Positions 48,130 to 57,188 of a stretch of DNA of 64,000 nucleotides are shown one piece after another. Every line of letters starts with the position of its first letter. Position 1 is the stretch's first letter. Under the pieces are notes generated by a model. That model saw nothing but the letters and a program-made list of their open reading frames with translations. It did not search any database and was not told the origin of the DNA. A program made the position numbers and the translations under genes. The stretch covers positions 310,001-374,000 of the forward strand of contig NZ_KB893246.1 of assembly GCF_000374065.1 (NCBI RefSeq), read 5' to 3'. The stretch is from Spirosoma luteum DSM 19990. Its GTDB lineage: Bacteria; Bacteroidota; Bacteroidia; Cytophagales; Spirosomataceae.

Positions 48130-48848
48130 ATGTCACAGCAATTATTATCCCCAGCCTCGCTGGGTAAATTACCCTATAAAATCATATTGTCATGGCTCCC
48201 ATGACTCGTAACCGGGCTACGGTAGACCACATTCCGACGCCAATCATGGCGGAGTACTATTCCCAGCGTGCTTCGGCTAGTTTGATCATTACCGAAGGCA
48301 CATCACCATCACATAATGGCGAAGGCTACGCCCGTATTCCGGGGCTTTACAACATAGAACAGGTGAAGGCCTGGAAACCGGTAACCAACGCTGTACACGA
48401 AAATGACGGCAAAATATTCGTTCAGCTTATGCACACCGGGCGCATCGGGCACCCGGCCAACCTGACCAATGGTGGCGAAGTAGTAGCCCCATCGGCCGTA
48501 GCAGCAAGCGGGAATATGTACACCGATACTAAAGGTATGCAACCCCACCCTACACCCCGCGTCCTGACGACCAAAGAGGTGAACGCTGCGGTTCAGGAAC
48601 ATGTAACGGCCGCAAAAAACGCTATTGAAGCTGGTTTTGACGGCGTGGAACTGCACGGAGCCGATGGGTATCTGTTAGAGCAGTTTTTGAATCCCGATAC
48701 CAACCGACGAACCGACGAATACGGTAGCTCGGTTGAAACTAACCCCGATACGTTCTATACACCCGGCGAGGAAGGCTACACCGATTACCCTACCTTACAG
48801 AACGACCGTTCTGTTACTGTAGATGAAAACGCGGTCGTTGAACACTAA
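48130..48848 (+). pseudogene. Decayed Old Yellow Enzyme (alkene reductase, NemA-like)
   Basis: ATG 48130 begins MSQQLLSPASLGKLPYK, then the frame breaks at AAAA (~48174-48182). Adding one A would restore NHIVMAPMTRNRA. The rest is open from 48192: APMTRNRATVDHIPTPIMAEY, FVQLMHTGRIGHPANL, GFDGVELHGADGYLLEQFLN. After NRRTDEYGSSVE (~48738) it jumps to NPDTFYTPGEEGYTDYPTL, the family's C-terminus, so ~130-150 residues with FMN-phosphate binding are missing. The last codons run through the end of purU on the other strand (54-bp overlap). A shortened protein may be made but should be inactive. Confidence 0.82.
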
Positions 48849-49646
48849 CTTCAACGCTCTGGCCAGTACCTGCTTTTCTACTTCGTGGCCTTCCGTAGCC
48901 ATGTCGGCAGCCGTATACCGGTGATTTACCTCTGTTACGCTCTGCGCAATAATGGGGCCTTCGTCCAATTCGTTATTCACGTAATGGGCGGTGGCCCCAA
49001 TTATTTTTACTCCCCGTTCGTACGCCTGCCGGTATGGATTTACCCCTACGAAAGCGGGCAAAAAAGAGTGATGAATGTTGATAATCCGGTTCGGAAAGTA
49101 GTTGACAAAATTGGCGGTCAGCACACGCATATACTTCGCCAGTACCACATACTCCGGTTCGTAACAGGAAAGCGTTTTCAACATGGCATCCTCATGCTCT
49201 TCGCGGGTTTTACCTTCGTGCGAAATATGGTGAAACGGAATCCCAAACTTGTTAACCAACGGGTGCAACGTAGCGTAATTACTAACAACCGCCATAATAT
49301 TAGCATCCAGCTCATCGAATGCGTAGCGGATTAGCAACTCGCTCAGGCAATGATGTTCTTTGGTGACCAGTACTACTATATTTTTCTTCTGTTTTGGATT
49401 CAACCGGAACGTAATGGCCGATGGGGTTGAGGAATCAGGCAAAGTGCTTCTTAACTCCTGCAGCAATACCTCACGCTCAAATGTCCCTTCAAACTCGGTG
49501 CGCATAAAGAACTGGCCAGCCGGAGTAACGTACTCATCGTTATGAATTACATTCAGGTTGTGTTTCAGCAATACACCCGTTACGTGATAAATCAGCCCTT
49601 TACTGTCGGGGCCGTCCATGAGTAGAATGTGTTTGTTCAAAACCAT
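48795..49646 (-). CDS. purU: Formyltetrahydrofolate deformylase
   Basis: PurU hydrolyses 10-formyl-THF to formate and THF, balancing one-carbon pools for purine synthesis. The 283-residue protein has an N-terminal ACT domain (HILLMDGPDSKGLIYHVTGV) and a C-terminal formyltransferase fold. Catalytic motifs are NIHHSFLPAFVG (Asn/His) and the Asp of NNELDEGPII. KYMRVLTANFVNYFPNRIIN is typical. The gene is intact although its 3' end overlaps the decayed ene-reductase on the other strand. It is divergent from the asparaginase gene with 83 bp between them. Confidence 0.95.
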   Translation of the reverse strand: MVLNKHILLMDGPDSKGLIYHVTGVLLKHNLNVIHNDEYVTPAGQFFMRTEFEGTFEREVLLQELRSTLPDSSTPSAITFRLNPKQKKNIVVLVTKEHHCLSELLIRYAFDELDANIMAVVSNYATLHPLVNKFGIPFHHISHEGKTREEHEDAMLKTLSCYEPEYVVLAKYMRVLTANFVNYFPNRIINIHHSFLPAFVGVNPYRQAYERGVKIIGATAHYVNNELDEGPIIAQSVTEVNHRYTAADMATEGHEVEKQVLARALKLVFNDRVFIYSNRTVVL

Positions 49647-49729
49647 CCTTTGTACTTTTGATTAATTCCCTTAAAAGTAGTAATTGCCACCTGTTTATTC
49701 GTTTATTTTGAGCCAGAAGCAAACTACTT

Positions 49730-50737
49730 ATGCTAGATCGTCGCCGTTTCCTTACGCTCAGTTCCCTGGCTGGGCTGATACCTCCTCTATCATTTGGCCT
49801 TGCGAAACCAGCTATTAGCACAAACAAGGGTAATGCCCCAACCCCTGTTCCATCAATTACTGAGCCCTCCGCTAATCGACCGTTCGTTATCTCTACTTGG
49901 AATCAGCCCAAAGCTAACGCAGCCGCGCAGGCCGCTTTAAATAAAGGAGGTAGTGCCCTGGATGCCGTTGAAGCAGGTGTTAAAGTACCCGAAGCCGACC
50001 CCGAAGACATGAGCGTTGGCTACGGTGGTCGACCCGACCGCGACGGTCATGTTACGCTTGATGCCTGTATTATGGATGAAAAGGGCAACGCTGGTTCCGT
50101 AACGTTTCTGGAACACATTAAGCACCCGATTTCTGTAGCGCGGGCCGTAATGGAGAAATCGCCCCACGTCATGCTAAGTGGCGAAGGTGCGCTGGCATTT
50201 GCGCTGGCGAATGGGTTTAAAAAAGAGAGCCTGCTCACACCAAAAGCCGAAAAAGAATGGCGCGAGTGGTTAAAAACAGCTAAGTACAAACCTGTTGCCA
50301 ACATTGAACGGCACGACACAATTGGCATGCTGGCCATCGACAGTAAAGGTAATATCTCCGGGGCTTGTACTACCAGTGGATTAGCATACAAGATGCGGGG
50401 CCGGGTCGGTGATTCGCCCATTATTGGGGCGGGCTTGTTTGTCGATAATGAATTTGGCGGTGCCTGCGCTACCGGTTTAGGTGAGTTGGTTATGCGCACA
50501 TGTGGTTCTTTCCTAGTAGTTGAGTTGATGCGACAGGGGCGCACACCCCAGCAGGCCTGCGAAGAGGCTGCCCTCCGAATTGTAAAAAAGCAGGATTTTA
50601 CCGATATACAAGTAGGTTTTCTGGCAGTAAACAAGCAGGGGGAGTACGGCGCATTTAGCATTCAGACGGGTTTTAACTATACTATGACCTTAAACAAAGT
50701 CACACAGGTAATTGACGCAAAATCATATTTAAAATAA
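49730..50737 (+). CDS. Isoaspartyl peptidase/N4-(beta-N-acetylglucosaminyl)-L-asparaginase family protein
   Basis: This 335-residue Ntn hydrolase has a twin-arginine-type signal (LDRRRFLTLSSLAG). The autocleavage Thr is Thr197 in RHDTIGMLAIDSKG. The alpha-chain features STWNQPKANAAAQAALNKGG, DAVEAGVKVPEAD and GYGGRPDRDGHVTLDACIMD match glycosylasparaginases rather than plain asparaginases. After cleavage it would release aspartate from GlcNAc-Asn, implying use of glycoprotein breakdown products in the periplasm. Its 3' neighbour, glycogen synthase, is 96 bp away. Confidence 0.94.
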   Translation: MLDRRRFLTLSSLAGLIPPLSFGLAKPAISTNKGNAPTPVPSITEPSANRPFVISTWNQPKANAAAQAALNKGGSALDAVEAGVKVPEADPEDMSVGYGGRPDRDGHVTLDACIMDEKGNAGSVTFLEHIKHPISVARAVMEKSPHVMLSGEGALAFALANGFKKESLLTPKAEKEWREWLKTAKYKPVANIERHDTIGMLAIDSKGNISGACTTSGLAYKMRGRVGDSPIIGAGLFVDNEFGGACATGLGELVMRTCGSFLVVELMRQGRTPQQACEEAALRIVKKQDFTDIQVGFLAVNKQGEYGAFSIQTGFNYTMTLNKVTQVIDAKSYLK

Positions 50738-50833
50738 ACAAATTTTTCTTTTATTGTTTATACTAGTTATTTGCGAAGTGAACGTGTACAGTACGTACCC
50801 ACACTAACCTACTACTTTAAATCAGTAACTACT

Positions 50834-52654
50834 TTGGAATCAGTCTTTTCAACATCGAAGCGGAAACTCCTACTCGAAATAGCCTGGGAGGTATGTAATC
50901 AGGTAGGTGGAATTTATACGGTTATCCGGTCGAAAGTACCGGCAATGGTCGAAAAATGGGACGACAACTATGTAGCCCTGGGGCCTTACTTTCCACAGCG
51001 GTCAGCCGCCGAATTTGAACCGATTGTTGAACTGGACGAAACTGAAATTGGACAGACCGTTCGGAAAATGCGTCAATTGGGCTACGGAGTCGAGTATGGT
51101 TACTGGCTCGTTACAGGCCGCCCCAGGGTGGTGCTGTTCGATATTGACAGCATCAGTACAGAGCAATTGAATACGATAAAGACGCAGCTATGGATAAACC
51201 ACCAGTTATCGACACTGAACGTTGAAGACCTCGTTAACCAGACGATTGCTTTTGGCGAAATGGTGCGTCGGTTTATCACCCTGCTGGCCGAAGGGCACTC
51301 AAAACGGGTTGATATTGTGGCCCATTTCCACGAATGGATGGCCAGCACTGGCGTACCTGACCTGCGTCGCGATAACGTTAAAGTCGCTACCGTTTTCACA
51401 ACTCACGCTACTATGCTGGGCCGTTACCTGGCCCAAAATGAGCCGGGCTTCTACGGTAAATTACCCTTTTTCGACTGGAAACGGGAATCCCAGCATTATG
51501 GAATTGAAACACAGGCTACCATTGAGCGGTTAGCCGCACTGCAATCGAATGTATTTACAACGGTTAGCGACGTAACAGCGCGTGAATGTGAGGTTTTTCT
51601 GGGTCGAAGTCCCGATCTTGTCCTTCCTAATGGGCTTAATGTGACGCGTTTTGCTGCCGTTCACGAATTTCAGAACCTGCACGTCCAGTACAAGGAAAAA
51701 ATTCATGAGTTCGTAATGGGCCACTTTTTCCAGAGTTACTCATTCGATCTGGAAAAAACGCTGTACTTCTTTACCTCGGGCCGTTTCGAGTTTTCCAATA
51801 AAGGGTACGACATCACGCTGGAAGCACTTGCCCGCCTGAATCATCGGATGCGGGAAAATAACATGGATACGACGGTAGTCATGTTTATGGTTACCAGGCA
51901 GCCATACACTTCCATAAACCCCGAAGTACTTCATTCGCGGGCACTACTCGAGGAAATTCAGGAAACCTGCGAAAGTATCGAAAAGCAGGTAGGTGACCGA
52001 TTGTTTCATGCGGCAGCCTCGAACACGCAAAGTACGAAACTGCCCGATCTGAACAATTTTGTGGACGAGTACTGGCGGCTTCGCCTTCGGCGGACGGTGC
52101 AGAGTTGGAAAACACACCGGCTCCCGCCCTATGTAACCCACAATCTGGTTGCACCCGACGAGATGACCCGGTTTATCGAAAAAGCGAACCTGGTCAACAA
52201 TGAATATGACCGGGTCAAAATCGTTTATCACCCCGATTTCATTGCCTCTACCAATCCATTGTTTGGCTTGGATTACAGCCAGTTTGTTCGGGGTTGCCAC
52301 CTCGGTGTATTCCCGAGCTACTACGAACCATGGGGGTATACGCCCCTGGAATGTGTTGTACGAGGGATTCCGACCGTTACCAGTGACCAGTCGGGTTTCG
52401 GCGATTTTATCATGCAGATCATGCGTGATTACGAAAACCGGGGTATCTACGTCATCAACCGGCGAACCCAATCTTTTGATGAAGCCGCTGACCAGTTGAC
52501 CGATGTGCTGTACCGATTTGTCAGAATGGCTCAGCGAGATCGTATCAAGCAGCGAAATCAAGTGGAAAGTATCGCCGATGTATTCGACTGGAGCAGTCTT
52601 CGCTCCTACTACGATACAGCGCACGATTTAGCCTTGAAACGGAAGAAGCCGTAA
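50834..52654 (+). CDS. Glycogen synthase, GT3 (eukaryote-like) family
   Basis: This is a large glycosyltransferase of the GT3 type found in fungi, animals and Bacteroidota, rather than GlgA (GT5). RKLLLEIAWEVCNQVGGIYT holds the donor-binding GGI motif. VATVFTTHATMLGRYLAQNE, NVFTTVSDVTARECE, PNGLNVTRF and the C-terminal VFPSYYEPWGYTPLECVVRG, with the catalytic Glu pair, are family blocks. No ATG precedes the conserved start; TTG 50834 is proposed (606 residues), with TTG 50771 as the longer alternative. It is followed by a 24-bp inverted repeat and mog. No branching enzyme is nearby. Confidence 0.93.
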   Translation: MESVFSTSKRKLLLEIAWEVCNQVGGIYTVIRSKVPAMVEKWDDNYVALGPYFPQRSAAEFEPIVELDETEIGQTVRKMRQLGYGVEYGYWLVTGRPRVVLFDIDSISTEQLNTIKTQLWINHQLSTLNVEDLVNQTIAFGEMVRRFITLLAEGHSKRVDIVAHFHEWMASTGVPDLRRDNVKVATVFTTHATMLGRYLAQNEPGFYGKLPFFDWKRESQHYGIETQATIERLAALQSNVFTTVSDVTARECEVFLGRSPDLVLPNGLNVTRFAAVHEFQNLHVQYKEKIHEFVMGHFFQSYSFDLEKTLYFFTSGRFEFSNKGYDITLEALARLNHRMRENNMDTTVVMFMVTRQPYTSINPEVLHSRALLEEIQETCESIEKQVGDRLFHAAASNTQSTKLPDLNNFVDEYWRLRLRRTVQSWKTHRLPPYVTHNLVAPDEMTRFIEKANLVNNEYDRVKIVYHPDFIASTNPLFGLDYSQFVRGCHLGVFPSYYEPWGYTPLECVVRGIPTVTSDQSGFGDFIMQIMRDYENRGIYVINRRTQSFDEAADQLTDVLYRFVRMAQRDRIKQRNQVESIADVFDWSSLRSYYDTAHDLALKRKKP

Positions 52655-52678
52655 CTTAGTTAGGTTGGTTAGGTTGAC

Positions 52679-52740
52679 GTTTGTTGTTCGTAGTTTGACG
52701 TTAAACTGGTTCGTGAAACGTCAAACTACGAACAACAAAC
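52679..52740. repeat. 24-bp perfect inverted repeat of heptad type between glycogen synthase and mog
   Basis: Arms 52679-52702 and 52717-52740 are perfect inverted copies with a 14-nt loop. They parse into 7-nt units (TTTGTTG, TTCGTAG, TTTGACG; CAAACTA, CGAACAA, CAAACCG). An outer AGGTTGAC/GTCAACCT pair (52671-52678 and ~52757-52764) adds a second stem. There is no T-run, so simple termination is unlikely. Confidence 0.8.
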
Positions 52741-52770
52741 CGCACCGGCGGACCGGTCAACCTATTTTCC

Positions 52771-53292
52771 ATGATTAAAATTGGTATTATTAACGTCTCA
52801 GATCGGGCGAGTGCGGGTGTTTACGAAGATATTCCCGGAAAGGCAGTCGTTGGCTTTTTGACCGAATGGCTCAGTTGCAACTGGCAACCCGTTTACCGCG
52901 TCATTCCCGACGAACAGGGCCAACTGGAAGCAACCCTGATTCAACTGGCCGATTCAGAAGGGTGCTGTTTAGTCGTTACAACCGGTGGTACCGGCCCTGC
53001 CGTGCGGGATGTAACACCCGAAGCTACAGAGGCCGTTTGCCAGAAAATGATGCCTGGTTTTGGCGAATTAATGCGGCAGGAAAGCCTCAGGTATGTACCA
53101 ACAGCCATTTTATCCCGCCAGACAGCCGGAATTCGGAACCAGACACTCATACTGAATTTGCCGGGCAAGCCAAAGGCCATAGGGCAATGCCTGTCGGTCG
53201 TATTTCCCGCCATCCCTTATTGTATCGACCTCATTGGCGGTCCTTTCCTGACTACCCACGAAGACAAAATGGCCGTGTTCAGGCCGAAATAA
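52771..53292 (+). CDS. mog: Molybdopterin adenylyltransferase (MogA/MoaB family)
   Basis: This 173-residue protein adenylylates molybdopterin before metal insertion. Family motifs are IGIINVSDRASAGVYEDIPG at the start, LVVTTGGTGPAVRDVTPEAT (nucleotide/pterin loop) and LILNLPGKPKAIGQCL near the end. Length and motifs fit stand-alone MogA. No other molybdenum-cofactor gene is in the window. A MoaB-like role cannot be excluded by sequence alone. Confidence 0.92.
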   Translation: MIKIGIINVSDRASAGVYEDIPGKAVVGFLTEWLSCNWQPVYRVIPDEQGQLEATLIQLADSEGCCLVVTTGGTGPAVRDVTPEATEAVCQKMMPGFGELMRQESLRYVPTAILSRQTAGIRNQTLILNLPGKPKAIGQCLSVVFPAIPYCIDLIGGPFLTTHEDKMAVFRPK

Positions 53293-53302
53293 GGTATCTA
53301 CA

Positions 53303-53354
53303 GACTTCAGTCCATAATTTCATGCATTGGAGCGATACGGACTTCAGTCCGTAT
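53303..53354. repeat. Two copies of the GACTTCAGTCC palindromic repeat
   Basis: GACTTCAGTCC occurs at 53303-53313 and 53339-53349. The second copy is extended to a 9-bp hairpin (ATACGGACT, TC, AGTCCGTAT at 53335-53354). They lie between convergent mog and anmK and may act as a terminator or as a dispersed REP-like element. Confidence 0.6.
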
Positions 53355-53359
53355 ATACC

Positions 53360-54580
53360 TTATTTGGGAAAACTTACTTTCCCCATTGTTACACTGGGTA
53401 CGCCCTCGCGTTCGCCGAAAGACGTACGACCACCAGTCAGGCTTTCGTTCGCTAACACAGCGAATAGAACGGCTTCTTTGGCATCACCGTTGATACCAAG
53501 CTCATTTGTTCGCCCGAAGGTACAGTTGGGCAGTAGTGTCTGGAGCATTCGGATGAGCACAGGATTGTGCACCCCTCCCCCACTCGTGTAAATTCGATAC
53601 GTTTGGGGATCGGCACTTCTCCGGACTCCCTTTTCCTGTATAGTACGGCTAATTGCATCAACAATCGTTTCGGCGCTGAACTGCACCAGTGTAGCCATCA
53701 AATCGGCGTTTGACAGAGCCTGGGTCTCACTCCTATCCTGAGCATCGTTGACGTAATCCGTATTAAATACCTCCGGGCCAGTTGTTTTCGGAAAAGGTGA
53801 CTCAAAGAACGGATTTGTTTTCATTGCCTGAAGCAAAGCATTATTAACATTTCCAGAAGCCGCCAACAGACCGTCCTCATCATATGGCTTATTCAGAAAC
53901 TGGCGGGCGTAAGCATCTAATAACGTATTACCCGGCCCGGTGTCGGTGGTAAAAACGTTGGTGGCGTCGCCCCCGGCTGGCAGGTAGGTAAAATTGGCAA
54001 TACCACCCATGTTCAGCAGAATCCGGTTCTCATTCGGGTCAGAAAACATGAAGTAATCGCCATAGACAGCTAAGGGTGCACCTTCGCCCCCGTGGGCTAC
54101 GTGTTTCTGCCGAAAATCGCTAAAGGTGATTATACCCGTTACGGCCGCAATGTGGTCACCATCACCAATCTGGAGCGTAGCATTGGGAAACATCTCCTTT
54201 CGATGCTGGCTTTTAGGAGCGTGATAAACGGTTTGCCCGTGACTGGCCACGCAGTCAATTGTAGTCGGCTGGACACCCCAAGTCTGTAAACAATCGAGAA
54301 TCATTCGCCCGTGTAGCCTACCAATGTACGAGTTTAGCAAACAGAGGTGTTCAAAACTGATCTGGTCTTTGGCAAAAATCAGGCGAATATCAGCTTTCAG
54401 CTCATCGGTGTAAGGTACCGTAGCAAACGCTTCGAGTATAACGCTGGTATCGGGACCGTTGCCTGAAATTCGGCATAGTGCTACGTCAAGCCCATCGAGC
54501 GAAGTGCCAGACATCAGACCAATGATTCGACGTTCTGGTTTTCGGGCGATATCGTATAAATGCTGAATTTGTGCGTTCAT
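53360..54580 (-). CDS. anmK: Anhydro-N-acetylmuramic acid kinase
   Basis: AnmK phosphorylates and opens 1,6-anhydro-MurNAc during peptidoglycan recycling, giving MurNAc-6-phosphate. The 406-residue length is a little above the ~370 norm. The ATP-binding start IIGLMSGTSLDGLDVALCRI, CVASHGQTVYHAP (catalytic Asp region nearby), LLNMGGIANFTYLP and TDTGPGNTLLDAY are all family signatures. IYTSGGGVHNPVLI closes the nucleotide site. It is divergent from the fructosamine-kinase-like gene (116 bp). MurQ and transport partners are not in the window. Confidence 0.95.
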   Translation of the reverse strand: MNAQIQHLYDIARKPERRIIGLMSGTSLDGLDVALCRISGNGPDTSVILEAFATVPYTDELKADIRLIFAKDQISFEHLCLLNSYIGRLHGRMILDCLQTWGVQPTTIDCVASHGQTVYHAPKSQHRKEMFPNATLQIGDGDHIAAVTGIITFSDFRQKHVAHGGEGAPLAVYGDYFMFSDPNENRILLNMGGIANFTYLPAGGDATNVFTTDTGPGNTLLDAYARQFLNKPYDEDGLLAASGNVNNALLQAMKTNPFFESPFPKTTGPEVFNTDYVNDAQDRSETQALSNADLMATLVQFSAETIVDAISRTIQEKGVRRSADPQTYRIYTSGGGVHNPVLIRMLQTLLPNCTFGRTNELGINGDAKEAVLFAVLANESLTGGRTSFGEREGVPSVTMGKVSFPK

Positions 54581-54696
54581 AGTAAAGACTTTGTTGACTG
54601 AGGTTTATTTTGGCGTTCATTGGCTCCTTTTCACATTGGTGAGCAAACAGTGCCGGAGAAAACGCCGAACAGCAAAGTAAAAATCTGAAATAGAAT

Positions 54697-55587
54697 ATGA
54701 ATTTCTGGGGTGATGAGCAGTTTACGTTTTTTGAAAGCATCCTGTTTTCGGCATTGGGGAAATCAGTTGATGTAAATGACGTACAGTTTATATCCGGTGG
54801 CAATATTAATACTTCCGCGCAGGTATCTTCTTCGGCGGGTGTTTTCTTCATAAAATGGCATCAACTCGAACAGGATGTCTCGCCCGACATGTACGAAACG
54901 GAGGTTGAGGGGCTATCTCTATTACGTCATACCCATACCTTTTACATTCCGCAGGTCATCGGCCACGACCGTCACCTGGGCAAATCCTTCCTGATTCTGG
55001 AATTCATTGAGGGCGGTTCACCCAATAGAACCTACTGGGAAACGCTCGGTCGACAACTGGCGCAATTACACACACATACGCAACAGGAATTTGGTTTACG
55101 GTTCAACAATTACATTGGCACCTTACCACAAACCAACACGTTGACACCAAATGGGTATGATTTCTTTTTTGACCATCGCCTGCTCCCCCAGGCCGGCCAG
55201 GCTCTATATGAGGGTTTGCTACCTAAGAAGGCCTACGACGCCCTATTTCGTCTGCGTGATCGATTACCGGAACTGCTGCCGAATGAACCACCTGCGCTGC
55301 TTCACGGCGATTTATGGTCTGGTAATGTTCTGCCTACCCAGCAAAAACAGCCCGCCCTAATCGACCCTGCGGTTTATTATGGATTTCGGGAGGCTGAACT
55401 CGCCTTCACCAAATTATTTGCCGGATTTGACACCCGCTTTTATGACGCTTACAACGAGGCATCCCCACTAAACAGCGGTTTTGAAGAGCGCGTAGCTATC
55501 TATAACCTATATCCACTCCTGGTTCACGTGAATCTGTTTGGGTCAGGTTACGTTAGTGGCGTAGAACGGGTATTAAAACGGTTCTAG
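54697..55587 (+). CDS. Fructosamine kinase family protein
   Basis: This 296-residue kinase of the aminoglycoside-phosphotransferase fold has ISGGNINTSAQVSSSAGVFF as the P-loop-like start and FFIKWHQ with the ATP Lys. LLHGDLWSGNVLP is the catalytic loop with Asp, and LIDPAVYYGFREAELAFT carries the metal-binding Asp. Family members phosphorylate ketosamines such as fructosamine and ribulosamine on glycated proteins, allowing their repair. Bacterial substrates may be free glycated amino acids. It is followed on the same strand by a DEAD-box helicase gene. Confidence 0.93.
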   Translation: MNFWGDEQFTFFESILFSALGKSVDVNDVQFISGGNINTSAQVSSSAGVFFIKWHQLEQDVSPDMYETEVEGLSLLRHTHTFYIPQVIGHDRHLGKSFLILEFIEGGSPNRTYWETLGRQLAQLHTHTQQEFGLRFNNYIGTLPQTNTLTPNGYDFFFDHRLLPQAGQALYEGLLPKKAYDALFRLRDRLPELLPNEPPALLHGDLWSGNVLPTQQKQPALIDPAVYYGFREAELAFTKLFAGFDTRFYDAYNEASPLNSGFEERVAIYNLYPLLVHVNLFGSGYVSGVERVLKRF

Positions 55588-55694
55588 ACCTAGTTGTGAG
55601 TCATAAAAGGCGAAGTGGCTGACCAAAGTGCTGGTTACCAATGCTGGCCGCTTATGAAATGTACAACTTGCAACTCCCACGACTATCTTCATTT

Positions 55695-57113
55695 ATGGAA
55701 ATTACTTCTTTCGAGCAATTCGACCTGAACCGGCAACTCTTAAACGCAGTGGCTGATTTAGGGTATACCGAACCCACGCCCATTCAGCAGCAAACCATCC
55801 CGCTGAGTCTGGGAAACCACGATGTGCTGGGCATTGCCCAGACGGGTACCGGCAAAACGGCGGCTTATCTGTTGCCGTTGCTCATGAAAATAAAATATGC
55901 ACAGGGGCAAAACCCAAGGGCACTGATACTGGCACCAACGCGGGAACTGGTCATGCAAATAAACCAGGCCGTTAGTGAGTTGGGGAAATACACTGACCTG
56001 CGGCATCTTGCCCTTTTTGGAGGATTAGGCCCAAAAACCCAGATTGAGACCCTGCGTAAGGGTGTCGATTTGATTGTTGCTACGCCCGGTCGCTTTATGG
56101 ATCTCTATCGGTTAGGGGAGATTGTAACGAAAGAGATTAAGACCATGGTGCTCGATGAAGCCGACAAGATGATGGATATGGGCTTTATGCCACAAATCCG
56201 GTCTATTCTGGAGGTAATTCCAACGAAGCGTCAGAACCTGTTGTTCTCAGCTACTTTTGGTGGTCGGGTAGAACGGCTCTCGTCTGAGTTTCTGGAAGCG
56301 CCCATCAAAATAGAGGCAACTCCGCAGGCATCCACTGCTGACATGGTTAATCAAATCATGTATGAGGTACCAAACTTTCGGACCAAAATTAATTTGCTGG
56401 ACACATTAATTACGAACGACGCTTTTCACCGGGTTATCATCTTTGCCCGTACCAAGGGTACTGCCGAGAATATTTATAAGTTTCTGATCCGCAAAGTTGT
56501 TGAACCCGATAAAGTGCGGGTCATCCATGCCAACAAGGGCCAGAATACCCGCATCAACGCGATGGAAGCTTTTAAGGAAGGTAATGTGCAGGTACTGGTT
56601 GCTACTGACGTGGCCGCACGGGGCATCGATGTAGCCGAGGTTAGCCACGTCATCAACTTCGATTTGCCCCTGATTTATGAGGATTATGTACACCGTATCG
56701 GCCGGACCGGCCGCGCCATGCACACGGGCGAAGCGATAACGTTTCTGACAACGGCGGAGGAATACCATGTACAAAAAATTGAAAAGATCATTCGCATGAC
56801 CATTCCGCGCCACCCCTTACCCGCTGGCGTTGTGGTTACCGAAACCCCCTTTGACGAGCAGCAGGCCATGCTCCGTGAAATTGATGAGCAACGCCGGAAA
56901 GAAAATCCAGACTTTTTGGGCGCCTTTCACGAGAAAAAGGCAAAAAACGCACACGGCCCCAAAGTACGCTCCAGTGACCGATCCGGGGCTACTGCGGGAG
57001 CGAAGTCAACGCCACGCACCGCAGGGCAAAAACCGGGTAGACCAGATCGTAGGACGTCTGGTTCAGCAAAGGGCAAATCGGGCGGACCAAAACGGGGCGG
57101 TAGTAGACGGTAA
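55695..57113 (+). CDS. DEAD-box RNA helicase (RhlE-like)
   Basis: This 472-residue protein starts at ATG 55695 (MEITSFEQFDLNRQLLNAV), giving the Q-motif phenylalanine its normal place. An ATG 18 codons earlier adds unrelated residues. Motifs run in order: YTEPTPIQQQTIP (Q), AQTGTGKTAAYLLP (I), PTRELVMQI (Ia), ATPGRFMDLY (Ib), VLDEADKMMDMGF (II), LFSATF (III), VIIFARTKGTAE (IV), VATDVAARGIDV (V) and HRIGRTGRAMHTG (VI). The basic Gly/Lys/Arg-rich tail (~400-472) is typical for RNA binding in ribosome assembly or cold adaptation. Confidence 0.96.
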   Translation: MEITSFEQFDLNRQLLNAVADLGYTEPTPIQQQTIPLSLGNHDVLGIAQTGTGKTAAYLLPLLMKIKYAQGQNPRALILAPTRELVMQINQAVSELGKYTDLRHLALFGGLGPKTQIETLRKGVDLIVATPGRFMDLYRLGEIVTKEIKTMVLDEADKMMDMGFMPQIRSILEVIPTKRQNLLFSATFGGRVERLSSEFLEAPIKIEATPQASTADMVNQIMYEVPNFRTKINLLDTLITNDAFHRVIIFARTKGTAENIYKFLIRKVVEPDKVRVIHANKGQNTRINAMEAFKEGNVQVLVATDVAARGIDVAEVSHVINFDLPLIYEDYVHRIGRTGRAMHTGEAITFLTTAEEYHVQKIEKIIRMTIPRHPLPAGVVVTETPFDEQQAMLREIDEQRRKENPDFLGAFHEKKAKNAHGPKVRSSDRSGATAGAKSTPRTAGQKPGRPDRRTSGSAKGKSGGPKRGGSRR

Positions 57114-57188
57114 TTTGCCGGTAATGTACTAACTTGGATTCCCCTTTCGTTGTATCGGGAGACAAACCGTATGCAGTACCGTCCTTCT

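Noticed and set aside
51944-52624. 226-codon minus-strand frame inside glycogen synthase
   Set aside because: Antisense to conserved GT3 catalytic motifs; no independent support.
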